64,000 nucleotides of DNA from Chrysomallon squamiferum (taxonomy: Eukaryota; Mollusca; Gastropoda; Neomphalida; Peltospiridae): positions 9,136,858 through 9,200,857 of the forward strand of contig CM022671.1 of the NCBI GenBank assembly GCA_012295275.1, given 5' to 3'. The notes under the pieces were generated by a model. The model saw nothing but the letters and a program-made list of their open reading frames with translations. It was not told the origin of the DNA and searched no databases. A program made the position numbers and the translations under genes. Positions 25,101 to 39,311 of the stretch are shown here, in pieces. Positions within the stretch are counted from its first letter, which is position 1; the number at the start of each line of letters is the position of its first letter.

Positions 25101-28100
25101 TCTAAATGTATAATGTGATGACTGTAACAACATTAAACAAGTTGAGGTCATGGGAGTTGTTTGTGAAAATTCACCTCTAATTAAGGATTCTTTCAACACT
25201 TGAGGTTGGGCAGTGGTCATCTCATTGCTTACCAATTAAACTGTTTGTAAAGGCTAGAAACCTGTACACACTGGACATAACTGAAGCAGTGAAGCAAGCC
25301 GTGGCTGCAGAACAACTGGCATCCATGCTTGACCAGTCACGAGTGACCGACCATGCAGCAGCCGGTTAGCTAACATTGTGATGGGCATTATCAGAAGTTG
25401 CATAACGTCCAGCAGGCTGGTCCATAATGTCACATGACTCTGGGCTTAAAAATAACATGGTTGAGAAAGGTCAGGCTTTTGAAAGCTGCAAATTAATTGG
25501 TCAGCTGGCCTGGTAGTGGTGTTAAGTTTTTGTGCAACACTGGTCAGAGGTTTCGTAACCGGTGGTCAGTTCTGAACCTTCAGTTGAAAGAGAAAGTGGA
25601 GAAGTCATCAGCTCTGTGCAGGGCCAGAGTTGCTGTTGTGCAAGCCGACTGGCAAAATTAATAAGGTAATATTGGCTTACTCCGTCATCATCATCATCAT
25701 CAGCAGCAGCTACAGCAGTGGAGGACTACACAACTTTGTTTTATCTAAAGACTTTATTAACTGATTATGATTTACTGGAAAATTCTTCATGTAAAGCCAC
25801 ACTGAAGGTTTGTACTGAAATTAAGTGTTGTCAGCTAGATGGTCAGTTGTTTTTGTTATTATTATTAAATGACTGCCATAACAATTATTTTTTTTTTTGA
25901 AAAAAAAAAAAAAAAAAAAATGAAAAAAAGTAATTATAATTATTTTTTGTTTTTTAAATTTTGGAGTAAATGTGTTATGAATAAAACACTTTATTATTTT
26001 GTTTTAAATCTGTCACTTTTTCACCTTGAATTGTAATTTTCAAATGGACATCATTTATTTTCTTCTTATATAAAGTTTAATCTGAATATCATTTGAAATA
26101 TTTCAAATGTTTCTTTACTTTGTATAATTTATATTACATGGAAAACAGTGAGAGAAAATATATAAAACTTCATTTGAAATTTATGAATGAAATACTTAAA
26201 ATATTGACTGAAAGCCAATCCCAAAAAATTCTTACTCCCATTATTACAAAAATTAAAAGTATATTGAATGACATCTTTATTATAATATTTCTAAATTATT
26301 ACTGCAGGTCTTTCTTCAATATATATATATATTTAATGAGCTTGTATTTTCAAAGATCATTCCTATATTATACTGAATGCTAAAAGTTAAAAATATATTT
26401 TTTCATTTTAATATTATATGTTGTAGATGCTAGGAAACAGAAAATAAAACAGCAAGAATTAAATACTTGAGACTGCAGAAAGTTTAGAAATATTTGCAAC
26501 ATTTATTAAAAATTACTGCAGTTTAGAAATAAATTGCTAATAAAAATCAATATGAAATTAAAAATGTATTATTATACAATGGGAATTTTTTGCTTTAAAT
26601 AAATATTAAAATAATTAGTCTGAGAAAAATATAAAACAAACTGAAGAAGGCTGAATGTTTTGACTAAAATGTATTTCTCACAATATTCTCAATAGTTGTT
26701 TTTTTTAAATGCCATTAATTTTTGGAGCAATATGATTCTAAGCTAGAGAAGCTGTAACAGTCATGTATGGCATTCTTCAAGCAATAAATGGTGCAGAAAT
26801 CAAATATGACTCAAGGTTATGGTCATGCATGATGCAACATTAGACAACATTACCATGGAAATGGGTCAATGGCCCCTAACACTCCTATTTTACCCAAGGA
26901 CTAAAAGCTGTAGATCATCCCGTGGTCAGTTAATAAGAAGGCCCAGAGAAGGTTGCAAATAAATTAAAAAATAATAATTAAACCTGAAAATGTCTTTTCA
27001 ACAAAATAAATTATAACAAAAACAAGTTAATAGGTATTACTGAAAAAAAAAAGTTATTACAAAAATAATAATTATTTTAAACATATAAGAAGTATGTTAT
27101 CACTTAGTTATTTAAAAAGAACCCTGAACAGGCCCTTCCCCAACAGTTGGAAAAATGTTCAAACTCCAATTCTATTGAGATTGCATCATGTTATATAATT
27201 CTATGGAGTCATTACCTATGGCCAGCAAACTAAGCTCACAAACAGTCAGTACAATTATCAGCCTTTGCAAACTGTTACTAGGCATGGCATAACACCTGCT
27301 GAGAAAGCCAGGCTAAATCAATAGAAGAGAATATTTGTGAGAACTCACAACAACAAATTGACAAGTAGGAATCAACTGGAATATGGTTGTTGTGTGTGAC
27401 AAATACTTTATATTCATAAAATGTCAAAGTAAAATATGATGATCTATAATGAAAAACTTTATTAGTTTTTCAGACAAATGTTAAAAGTTGAATATTGTTG
27501 TTTTTTAATACTAAATACTTTTTTTTTTGCTTAAAGTTAAATTTTTTGGCAATGCTAAATAACAAACAAATATTTTCAGTGGATTATCTAAAATTATGCA
27601 TTTTTAAAAGTAATATGTATTGGATAATGTATACAGAAAAGAAAAATATGATTGGATAATATATGTTGAAAGGCAATACATGACTGGATATTGAATACTA
27701 AAATGTAATATGATTGGCTAATGTATGCAGAGAGGTAATCCATGATTGGTTATTATGTGTTGAATACTGATAAATAATCTTTAATTCTGTACTATAATCT
27801 GTGACTGGTTATTATGTTGATACTAGCAGTTGTAAGTTAATGTGTTAAGTCTTGCAACTGTTTGTGTATCAACAAGTATACAATGTATACAGGTCTATTT
27901 TTGTTGTAATATACAAGACAGATTTAAGATTATTTGTAACATATAGCTCCTAAAATAATCAACTGATAGATTTTTGAATTGCTTGAAAAAAAAAAATGAT
28001 ATGATAATAAATTAAAAGTAAAGCTAAATCTAATCTGTATTAGGTCAAAAACCCAAGAAAATATGTCACAAAAATTTATTTAAAATTCTAAAATATATTT

Positions 28101-31100
28101 GTATTCTGAAATGAACCCATTTTCTAATGCAAATAATTATAACCAAAAGGGAATAAAAGCTAGAGAGCTAAATGATAAAATGATTTGAAGAGCTATTCAG
28201 TTATAAGTTTGTATAAAAAAAGAAGAAAAAAAAGATTTAGTCTCATTTAGATCATCATGGCTGTTTTAAATTTCAGTCTACCTAAAATTTTGGTCTATGA
28301 ATGGCAGTTTTGTGAAGGTAATGTTTACAGATAGGAATCCATCCATCTCCAGCCTGTCATACCTGCTCCATGTCATCTCTTTGTGCTTACAGCACTTCAC
28401 GTAACCATTTGTCCAGTGACATAACCCAGACCCTGCACACTTGGCCCCAGTTTACTGTCAGTGGGGTAACAGTGCTTCTTACACACAAACCTGTCCTTAC
28501 TTCCAGCAGCCATAACTTGATCCAAGTGTGGATGAAATGTTAGCCAGAATGAAGTAACAAAACATCACCATCACGGTTCTGTCCTCATCATTTTCTATCA
28601 GTGAGATCTTGATGTTACGGGAGATGAAGTAACTGGGAATACCAGGTTATAATCAGAGGCTTCATTTTACTACTCCATCTTTCAGCCTCCATTAAATTAG
28701 CATCAGTGAGGTAACAGGATCACAGGCTTGGATGGAACAGTGTCCTTAAAGAACACATTAAATAGCTTTTATGAGAATTCCATGAACAAGGAGTACTTGG
28801 GTTGTAAAGATTTTGTTTTCTTTCTTTAAGTCTAGACAGAAATGTATTTACCATATAACACCATCTATTTAAATTAATTCACAGACTTTTGAGTACATGT
28901 AACAATTGTCTAAAACTGACATTGTAAAAGAATGACTGGCAATTTTCATCACATGTAATTTTAAGTCATCTTTCTTAGATAAAATTGATAATTTTTAAAA
29001 ACTATATTAGTAGCAGTCACTGGTTGCAAGTCAAAACAACTTCCAAATTATTATTATTATTATTTATGATTTCTTTTTTAAAAAACATTTTTAACTTCAG
29101 TAACAAAAATTGTAAGTATCTTTTAAAAATATAATAAAATAATTATTAACAAATACTGCTTCAGTAATAACTGATTTTGTATTTCATCAGACATGGTAAC
29201 GAAGACTCACAGCATATTAAATTGAGTATACGAATTAAATTTAAACAGCTAATAAAAGACTAATTGTTAATTTTTGAGATACATAAATAAGTCACAGACT
29301 TGCAGAAAAATGTACAAGGAAGTGTAAATAATTCTGAAACCTGAGGCAGAATTTAATAGTTAACTGGTCTATTCTTGATTACGTAACATGTCACTTTATG
29401 ATCAACTGTTTTTTGAGAAAAAAATAAATCAATCTTGACAGTAATAAACTGTTATGTAAACAATGAGATTATAGGAATTGTCTTGATCTAGCTTTTGTTT
29501 TTATTTTATTTTAAAGAATTTAAAGCAATGTCTTTGTTTCCTAATCTAAACAAGATAAATGTTATTTATTACATTATAATAGGTGAGATGGAACACACTA
29601 AAATTCTAGAGCTTTTTTTATTATTATTATTTTTTTATATCATTATTTCTCTTTAAAATTCTAGATGGTAATGATATAATTTTTGATTATTCCTAGACAC
29701 CTAATAATTCCTTTAACTTGTATTTTCATATTCTTAATATATTTTCATATATTTATTTTCAGGTGATGTTCACCTGATCTAAAGCTGACAGCAAGAATTG
29801 TTGTAATTTGTTTTTCACATATCTGTGAGTGAAGTTGACAAAAAATGGAAAATGCATAGTTCATATGACCTATCAATGCATGGGCGAGACAATGTCGGGG
29901 ACCGCCCATTCAAATCTTATCCCCACCACCCACAAGCCACAATGCCATCTTCCTACTATGGCTCGGGCTACCCCACACAATCATACATGAACCAGTCTGC
30001 AAACTGTGGCATGCAGCTGCCTCATACTACTTCCCAGGACTACTCCCAGTCAATGTCAGCATGCCGCGGTGGACTGGAAATGCCACTTCCAGGGACTTCA
30101 AGTTCAGATGGACTGCATTCAGGAAATGGCCACAATCGTCCTATGCATCTCATGGACATGAATGTATCAATGACCAAGCAGGACGAAGATGACCACTACA
30201 GCCACCACAGTTCTCCGGGTATGGCATCCACTTCCATGAACTCATCGTCAAGTCCTTTAGATGACCACGACACCAGCAACTCACCAGGAAAAGATGGAGA
30301 TGCAGATGGCTCCTTTAAAATGCCTCCCAAGAAGCGTCCTGTTAATGTGGGTGAAGAACAGAAGGATGAGGGATACTGGGAGAAGAGAAAAAAGAACAAC
30401 GAGTCTGCAAAAAGATCGAGAGAAGCTCGTCGCATGAAAGAAGAACAGATTGCACTTAGAGTTGTCTTCCTCGAGCAGGAAAATCTTCAGCTTCGCACAG
30501 AGGTGTCACTGCTGAAGAGTGAGATTGAAAAACTCAGGTGCATGCTGTACAATTCTTGAAATGGGATGTGTGGTGATGTTTGATTGAATTAAAAACAAAA
30601 CGAGAAAACTATGCAACATGTTGCTAAAGGATCTTTTACGTAACTTGAATGTTCAGCTGGAAAAATTGTTGTGGATTAGAAATACTAAATATGTATGTGA
30701 AATTCTGATGGCTTAATGGAAATGTAAAAATTAAACGGAAAAAGAGAAAACTTTGTTGTGCTTTTGCCAGCTTAGAATAAAACCATGTAAATACTTCAAT
30801 GTTTATTTGTTGTTGATATATTAACAAAAAATATTTTTTTAATTATGTCTGAAGTGAGAAAGACACAAATAAGGGAAAAAAGAAAACCATAATTTTTTTT
30901 TTAAATATTTATTTAAATTCTGACAATTTCAGTGTGAAGCAAGCAGTGAGAATTTAAACATCTTAAATCCATGATTAAAAATAAGAATTATGGACAGGTT
31001 GTCATTTTCTTAAGCTGCATTAACTTATATATTTATTTATTGGTAGATAGCTGTGTTGATGAATATTTATTAAAGTAGTGGGAAACATTTAAAAAAATAT

Positions 31101-34100
31101 ATAAAAATTTAATATTGGTAAATAAAAGTAGAATGATGAAAATTGTTTTGTCAGTGTGTGGATATATATATATATATGAACAATATTAATAATAACAGAC
31201 ACAAACAAAATAATTTTTAATTATCAGATTACTCTGTTAAACAAAAAAGCATTTTATTTAAAAACAATTTAATGAAAACTTCAATAATATTATTTAGTTT
31301 ATTAATAATTCTTTATTAGAATCAGCAAGAGAATGAATAACATCAGATTCAGAAAAAAACAAATCATTTTCAGCAATGTCTTTCTGAAAAGATTTGTATT
31401 AAGTAAAACATTCAAAAAAACAAAACAAATAACTATAGCCCATTATGAGCAGATAAATAAAAAAAACAATTCAAATAAACCTGTTACAAACTTCCATTAT
31501 TATTTTTTTTAACACCACTAATAAATCCATGCATCTTAACCCAAAATTAAATAAAATGTTATCAACAAGATTTTCTCAAAAGATTTGTAATAAATAATTA
31601 GTAATATAAAACACTGCTTTTAAAATTTTCAAATGTGAAAAGTAGCAGTTCTGTTCTGTTTTTCATCATTGTTTCAAAAATTTCTCAATATGAAAAGCAA
31701 TAATTAAAATAAAAGAATCTCAATAAATAAATAAATTAATAAATAAATAAATAAATAAAACAGAAAACAAACAAAACAAAACAAAAACAAGTTTTTCAAC
31801 ACCAGCTTCACACTAAATGTAATAACCCCACCCCTTCTTTCAGCTAATTGGTTCCGGCCCACCCCTCTCCTCTTTCTTCCAACCTACACACCAACTAGTT
31901 TGTCCCATTCATTGCTAAAGGATATACAGCCTGCCTGCCACTTCTGGCAATAAACCTGAATCCCTGCCAACAGACACTCTGTGAGTTCTCCACTGATCTA
32001 ATCACAAATTAGACACCAGAGAGCCTGCACAAGGAGATCTTGATGTCCAGGCTCTTTCTCTGATTCCCCACTTGAAGCTACCAGTTGTGTAACGTTATGT
32101 AACAGCTGTGGACTGAATAGCCGACTGTCCCCAGGGCAGAGTTTAGTCCTTGCAGGGAGGCTAAATGTAGGTGTTGTGGTGGATTATAATGTGAGACTTG
32201 TATATATAATTATAGATGGCTTTTCTAATTCTGAAAATATCCTCTAGTTTTCTGTTTCTTTAAAAATAGTTGAAAAAGTGTAGATTATAATTTACACTAA
32301 ACATTAGTTTTTAATGATTTAGTTTTGAAATTCTCTAGTATTTGAATAAAAGAAAACTGAATATTAAGAAACTGTGATAAAGATTAATTATTTCTTTTTC
32401 TTTTTTTTGTTATTAGCAAAATGAAAAAAAAAAAAAAAACATAACAAGAAAAATTAAAATTAAAATTAAACAGCAAATTAAAAATACAAATTAATTTTAG
32501 CTGTATGAATGTATGTTAGTGGCTGTATCAACAAACATTCTAAATATATAATGTATACCATACATGTAGTGAGGTATTTTTGTTTTCAATCGTCAGCCTT
32601 TGCTATAACAAAGCAACTTGTTTCATGATGTCATTTTGTAAACACACACACACATATATAAATCCCTTGATAGACAGGTAACAGATAACCTTTAAATTAA
32701 TTTTCTCTATCTCTGTTAACTAACATTCTGTCACATGATTTATGCAGAAAGAAGAATAGAATGAATATTTTTATTTTACATCAGCTAGAATGGTGTCAGT
32801 CATTTCTAACAACTATTAAACCAGTTAACTGAAACCTTTGAACCTTTTAGACAATTACAATAAAAAAAAAATTAAGAAAAATGTACTGAGTGACCAGCAG
32901 TGCCAGATGACCAGGAGGAGGGACAGAAGACTGACCCAGTGAACATCATTGCAAGGATGTATCATGTGACAACACATTAATTCCTCTGTTTGACTGCCCA
33001 GCCCTTCTGATGTTAAAACCAGTGTGTAAAGACTAAACTATCAAATTCTTACAACTACCATCCTAGATCTCAGTGTTTGCTGCTCTTTTCACTGCAGACA
33101 TGGGTGGGCTTGGTGTTACTGTTTAAACAGCATATCAGTTGCACACTGCTCATTGAACTAAAGTAATATAACAGTTATTGCCTGCTGCAAAAACATCCAT
33201 GTTGAAATTAACCTGACAGTGGGTGTTTCTTATGTAAAAATGTGTGCCTGTGTGATAGACAGACACAGAGAAAAAGAAAGAGAAAGGCAAGAAGGGAGAA
33301 AGAAGATAAAAGGGTGAGAAAGAAAGAGAAAAGCAGTGTTTGAGTATGTGTGAGTGAGAGTAAGGAGGGAAGGGTAAAGGAAAAAGATGAAACAAAAGGA
33401 AAGAAGGATAAACAATGGAAGATTACAAGAAAGATATATAGGAAAAAAGACTGAAATAGAGATTCTAAAGTCTTTACCAATTCTCACATGAAACATTAAA
33501 TTAATAATAAAAATATAATAATAATAATTATAATAAATACAACATTTCTATTTGTCAATTAAATATGTAAATTTAATGTTTCACACAAATATCATTTAAG
33601 AAAATAATGACAGTCTAAAGTCATATTTTCCACACAAAGTAAAAATGAAGTGTAAATAAATAATCTAATCCACGGCAAATAATAGCTAGTTAAAATAATA
33701 GTTTGAAGATAAAAATGTTGGAATGAAATATATATTTTTTAAATTTCGAAAAGAGTAAAAAATGTTTTAAAAACTAAACCCGTACTGAAAGATTAACATT
33801 CCTGAATGGGAGTGTCACGATGTTTCATAGCTGACATTGATAGTGGGTAAAGATGATGTTGACAATGGTGTGCGTTAGTCAAAGAGAATAATTAGGAAAC
33901 AAGATACTAAACTGTGTTACACAGACCATTACAGTGTGAAGTACTTCAATCAACATCTGTCAAACAAAACACCACACACCTTGTCCACTGACCACCACAT
34001 TACCATAAAACTTGACCTCTTTCTGTTTTATCCATTTCTTTCTTCTTCTGTTTCTCTTTCTTTTCTATTTTTGCATTATTTAGTACTTTCTCTCATTTCT

Positions 34101-36499
34101 TCATTGCTCTATTTTCTCCTTTCTTTCTCTCTCCTTTATTTGCAGTTTCTTTCTCTCTCATTTACACACACATACATTCTCTCTCATTTTATTTAACTTG
34201 CAAACCTCTGCTTTTTCTTCTCTCTCATACATACACCTCTTCTCTTTCTCTCTCATGCAAGCATACATGCACACACGCAAGCATGCACACACACACACAC
34301 AGACAGAGTCCTTCATCCATCCATTGACTCTTTCTCTTTCCCAAATTCTCCTTTTCTCTTCACACACATTTACACACAGAGAGCTAAAGCGTCTGAAGTA
34401 GTGGTGACAGAAATTGCAGATTAATTGATCAGTGGGCACGTGTGCTGTGAAAAGCCTGGAGAACTCAACAACAATGGAGAGCTGGAGTATAACCATTTGT
34501 TTACAGATGGTAACATCCACACAACAGAATGAACTCCCTCTGTACAGAGCCACTCCACAGATGTTTGAATATTTTTAGCACTGGTATAGGTCATCTGTCT
34601 TTTCAAACAGGATTATTACAGGACCATTATAAAATATTTCACCTGCAAGTTGTGGCCAGCTCGTAGCTGGTTATTATGATATTCACAGACAAAAGACACT
34701 GTTTGTGCGACAAACTTTGGGCCATGTCAAGTTATGCTAAAATTATCTTGTTCAAAAGTCAAATGATTTAAAGCTGCAGTTTGAAGAGAGTATCATTTAA
34801 TCATTAAGAAAATTAAATTTAGCTTAAATCTGATTGGTAATTGGTTTTTGAAAGTCTTTATTGCATTCAGTGTTATGAAATATAGCCATCTCTTAAAAGC
34901 ATATTTAATGCATATTATATTAAAATAGCAGCAATGATCATGGTGATGCATTAAGAAAATATGCCAAAAGTTACATGTAATTAAACAAGAACCTCAACTT
35001 AAATAAAACAGTTTCCTCAAAACTACAATAAAATTTCTGTTTATTCTATGTCTTACTTTGATGTCATGCACAAATGACATATTTTCATACTGTCAGTTTA
35101 ATGTTTTATATCTGATTATAAATATTTGTAACTAATAAAGCATGATAATCAAATAACATGTTTATAATATTCGATTTATTGTTCTATTATTTCAATTTTA
35201 TTATTATCTTTTTTCTTCTTTTTTTTTATGTATCTTTTCCTACAGAAAATTGTATAATGAAAAAGAAGGAAAAAACAAAAAACAAAACAAAAAAAAATAC
35301 AAATGCGATATACTGCGAATGATTTACTCAGTCTATCAGGTTCGTGTGCTAGAAATAAATAAAAAACTAATTTGGATTATACCAAAATGTGTACCAAACT
35401 GATACTATATCAGCATTAAGTATTGTTTCAGACAGAAAGTTTGCGAAAATAACATCCCACTGAAATGAATAATTTAAACTGTTAAGAATGTTAATAGTTG
35501 TATACCTTAATGATCTTCTGCAACACGTGGTTGTTGATGACGGCAGGGTGTTCAGCGTGAGCCACGTACAGCTCCACAACCATCTCTATGGCTCGCTCAG
35601 AAAATGGCACAAAATTCATAGTCACCCAGTCCACCTGTCAGAAAATAAAATGAAAACATATTTAAATACATTTACTATAAGGAATCATTTATACTTATTA
35701 TACACTGTATGTCAGGATACATATAACACTCTAAATGTCAGGATACTTGTAACACTTTAAATGTCAGGATACTTGTAACACTCTAAATGTCAGGATACTT
35801 GTAAAACTTTAAATGTCAGGATACTTGTAACACTCTAAATGTCAGCAAGCTTGTACTGTGTATGACAGGGGTTCTTATAATACTTTGGCAGGATACTTAT
35901 TACACTGTGTATGAAAGGTGGGAAACAAAAAATATTTGATTCAATGAAGAACTCAAATACATTTTAATTTCAGTTATATGACAGATATAACGAGAGACAG
36001 GAATTTTCCTTTACCATATGACAGGCTAATCTTTTTTGATTAGCAACAAATATTTGTTTATATGCACCTTACCACATATGCATCGCACACAATAGACTTT
36101 GACAAACCTACCAGTGAAAAATTCACACATACCTGTGGTCCTCGGACAGATCCAAAATTTTTTGTTTCCAAATGTCCATATTTGGGTAATTTTATCCCAA
36201 ATTCCACGTAAGTCAACATCAGTGTGAAAATGTCAGGTAACATGGCCTGCATTGAATCTGAACCTGAGGTCACAGTCTGTGAAAAAAAATGATAGCATTG
36301 TAGAAAGATATATGTGTTTTATTTAAAAACATTTCTATATACTTGTATGTTAATTATAGCATTGTTAGGCAGTACTTTGAAAAATAACCCAGAGTTACCA
36401 CACAGTGGCTGATTTCACTACATATTGTTTTAGACTCCTTCTTATTTCTAGGAGACTAAAATAGTAAGTCAAACTTCTGATTATGTTATGTCTTTTTAA

Positions 36500-36548
<49 letters not shown>

Positions 36549-39269
36549 TTTTTTTTTTTATATCTGTAGATTCAGACAAAAAGTTAAACATTTCAGTTTG
36601 AATTTTCAGCAAAGTTCATGTTTAATTTCATGAAACTGTGTTTCATACTCAGTAATATTTATGTAACTGTTTGCATTTTACAAACAGATTTTATTTTACC
36701 TTAATAAGAACTTGGACGGCCTGTAAGGTTGCTTCTTGTAGCGGGGTGATGGTCACTTCAGGAAAGGTGGGGATTATAAAGGGTGATGCTTCACCCTGGA
36801 CAGGAATTGACAGAGCACTCTTCAAAACAGTGGACAGTTTCTGCAGGTCTATCAACACGAACCGACACTTGATGTGTTCAAACAGAGCTGGAAACGTCTG
36901 CACCAGGGCAGTGAGAAAGTTCTGGGAGGGGACATACATGTTCTCTGATTTGTCTGCCGGGTCTGGAGGCTTTGTTGCCATGGTGCCTATGTTGAGCCAC
37001 ACTTTCCAGGCTGATGTCCACAAACAGAGGTCACCTTCTGATTCAGGACATGTTGAAGTTTCAGGTTTTTTATCTGATGTGGCTATGTCTCCTGTTCTGC
37101 TCATCACCTCTTCCAAGGGAGGTGCAATATTTGGTTTCTGGGTAGTGGAGTCTTGAGTCTTTTTGGCAACATCTTTTGGATCTCTGTTGTGAAGGATTTC
37201 CTGAAAACTTTTCAGTGCTGCCAGTGACACCTCAGCATTGAGACACAGAGCAGCTGATTCTATGTGTTCCAGTAACAGTGACCAAGCTCTGGGAAAATCA
37301 CCTAAAACATTAAATGAAATTTTTGTTTGCAAAATGAAACTAAATCATATCTGTTTGCAGTAATTAAGAAATAAAACATAAACTTGAAACATGAATATGA
37401 GAAAAAAAAAAAAATAATATAAATATAAAAGCAGTTAAATTGATATTTGAAAATAAAATTAACAATTTAAAAACCAAATAAAAAATAACTGTTATAACAA
37501 CCAAATTGTTTAAAACATTTGAAAAATATAACAAGAATGAAAAATAAATATCTCTGAAATTGAAAATCAATAAATTAAATTGCTTGCTGTAATTATCTAA
37601 TTTGTTTATATTATAAAACCCCCAAAACCCAGAAAAAAAACACCAAAAAATGAACAATAATAAACTAAAAAAAAAAGAAATAGAAAAACTTAGAATTAAT
37701 CTTTGAAAATAAAGAAAGCCACTCATACCTAACTGTTGCAAGATACTCTTCTTGGAGTTGAAAGTTCTTGCGACTCCAGCTAAAGACAAGACTCTGGTCT
37801 CAGCCCACTGTTTTTCTGCCGTGTCGCGTGAGTGATGAATCAGAATGTTGCCTGATGACTGGGTTTCCTTCTGAGTTGAGGCACTGCTGGAGAACTTCTT
37901 TACTCTCTCCAGAAGTGGAAACAGAACCTGAAATTTAAAAACAAAAATTAAAATATTAATTTTTTTTGTAATTACATTTTGGTATTATGGAATATTTTAA
38001 AATTTTTAACTTCGTGTTATAAAGAATAGAAATCAAAAAAAGAAATTCAAATTAAATCAAGATTTTTAAAACAAAAAATAAAAAAAACATACAGGATTAA
38101 AAATCATTTACTATAAACATGTTAAATAGCTTAAACTTCATTAATATGGGAAAAAGAATGGGTAATTTCAATTGCAAAAAAGTATGTTTCTATGTATGTA
38201 TGGATGTATTAAATTTAATCTGATGAATTCCACTCACTTGCCACAGAACATTCTTCCATGTCTCTTGCTGCAGCAGTGAGCCGTGAGCTGAAATAGTGGA
38301 GAAGAGCGTCTGTCCAGCACTCTTCCTCACTGCTGGCCGGGGATCAACACACAGGTCTCCCAGCTTGGTGAAAATACACATCCACAGCGCATCAAACGGT
38401 TGCATGTTCTGAACATCTTGTTCTTTCCCCTTGGGCTGCTGCTTGTCCAGTTCCTGTTTGATCCTCTGTCGATTCTGGTAGAAGAAGTCAGAAATATTCC
38501 ACTGAAAAAAAAAAAGAATTTTAATAATTTTTTAAAAAAAGAAAGAAAAATAGAACAAAAATGAGATTTGAAACAGAAAGGATGTAAATTAGGTAAATGA
38601 ACATTTTGAAATGTTTTCTTAATTGAGCTTTTATCAGTGATGAATCATCATGGAGTCTGATGATCAAAAAACAGCTACCAAACCATTTATCTGACTTCCA
38701 GAAATCCAGAAAATCCAGAAAAATGGCTGTTTCTGAATCTGGCTACTTTTGAACTGTTAGGTTTCCATCATGCCAGTTTAAGTGCGAATTTTAACACGTA
38801 CAGATGATCCTCTCACAATAAATTATTATTTGTTTCAGTTTACTCTTGTTTTCATTTATTAGCATGTCTAAAAGGACATCAAAACCTGGTCATAATCAAC
38901 AGGGGATCAAAATCATGACCAATGTAGTGGTCACTAAATATACCCAATATACACTTACCAATAAACCAATGGCAGTTAGACTGACATTCAGTTCTTGATT
39001 CTGGAGTCCAAAAGAGGCAGCAACTTCTACACTTATCTTCAAATAAGTGCTTGGAATTATGGGTAGAAAGTCGGTTACAACAAGCTGTAAACACTGGAAT
39101 GCTGTCTGAACCAGTTTTTCCCTGAAACCAGATTTTAATTAATTCAAGTAAGAAAATAAACAAAAAATCAAACAAACAAACAAACAAACAAACAAATATA
39201 AATAATTTTTTCTTACTAAAATTGAAAATAACAACACGTTAATTTACGATAGATTACCATCCTTTAACA

Positions 39270-39311
<42 letters not shown>

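Larger units (their letters stand above)
23289..35505 (-). other. Large MON2 intron H-I hosting a bZIP gene
   Basis: This 12,217-base intron compares with 0.3-1.1 kb for all the other MON2 introns seen. It contains the antisense bZIP gene, several islands of visibly higher GC (about 25230-25670, 26740-27330, 28330-28760, 31830-32190, 34380-34750), tandem repeats at about 23985-24520 and 27600-27830, and a purine-rich block and a pyrimidine-rich block at about 33250-33445 and 34020-34330. Confidence 0.85.

Noticed and set aside
25884-25920. T-run followed by A-run, hairpin-like terminator
   Set aside because: Rho-independent terminators do not apply to an animal nuclear genome; it is adjacent homopolymer sequence.
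29825-29851. GTG as start of the bZIP protein
   Set aside because: Nine codons upstream of the first in-frame ATG; a GTG start is not expected for an animal nuclear gene, so ATG 29852 was chosen.
30196-30435. 79-codon reverse frame
   Set aside because: Antisense shadow of the bZIP coding exon.
35488-35760. Forward frame over MON2 exon H
   Set aside because: Shadow of exon H extended through the adjoining 26-bp minisatellite.
36671-37156. 161-codon forward frame
   Set aside because: It is the antisense shadow of MON2 exon F, whose - strand product matches MON2 throughout.
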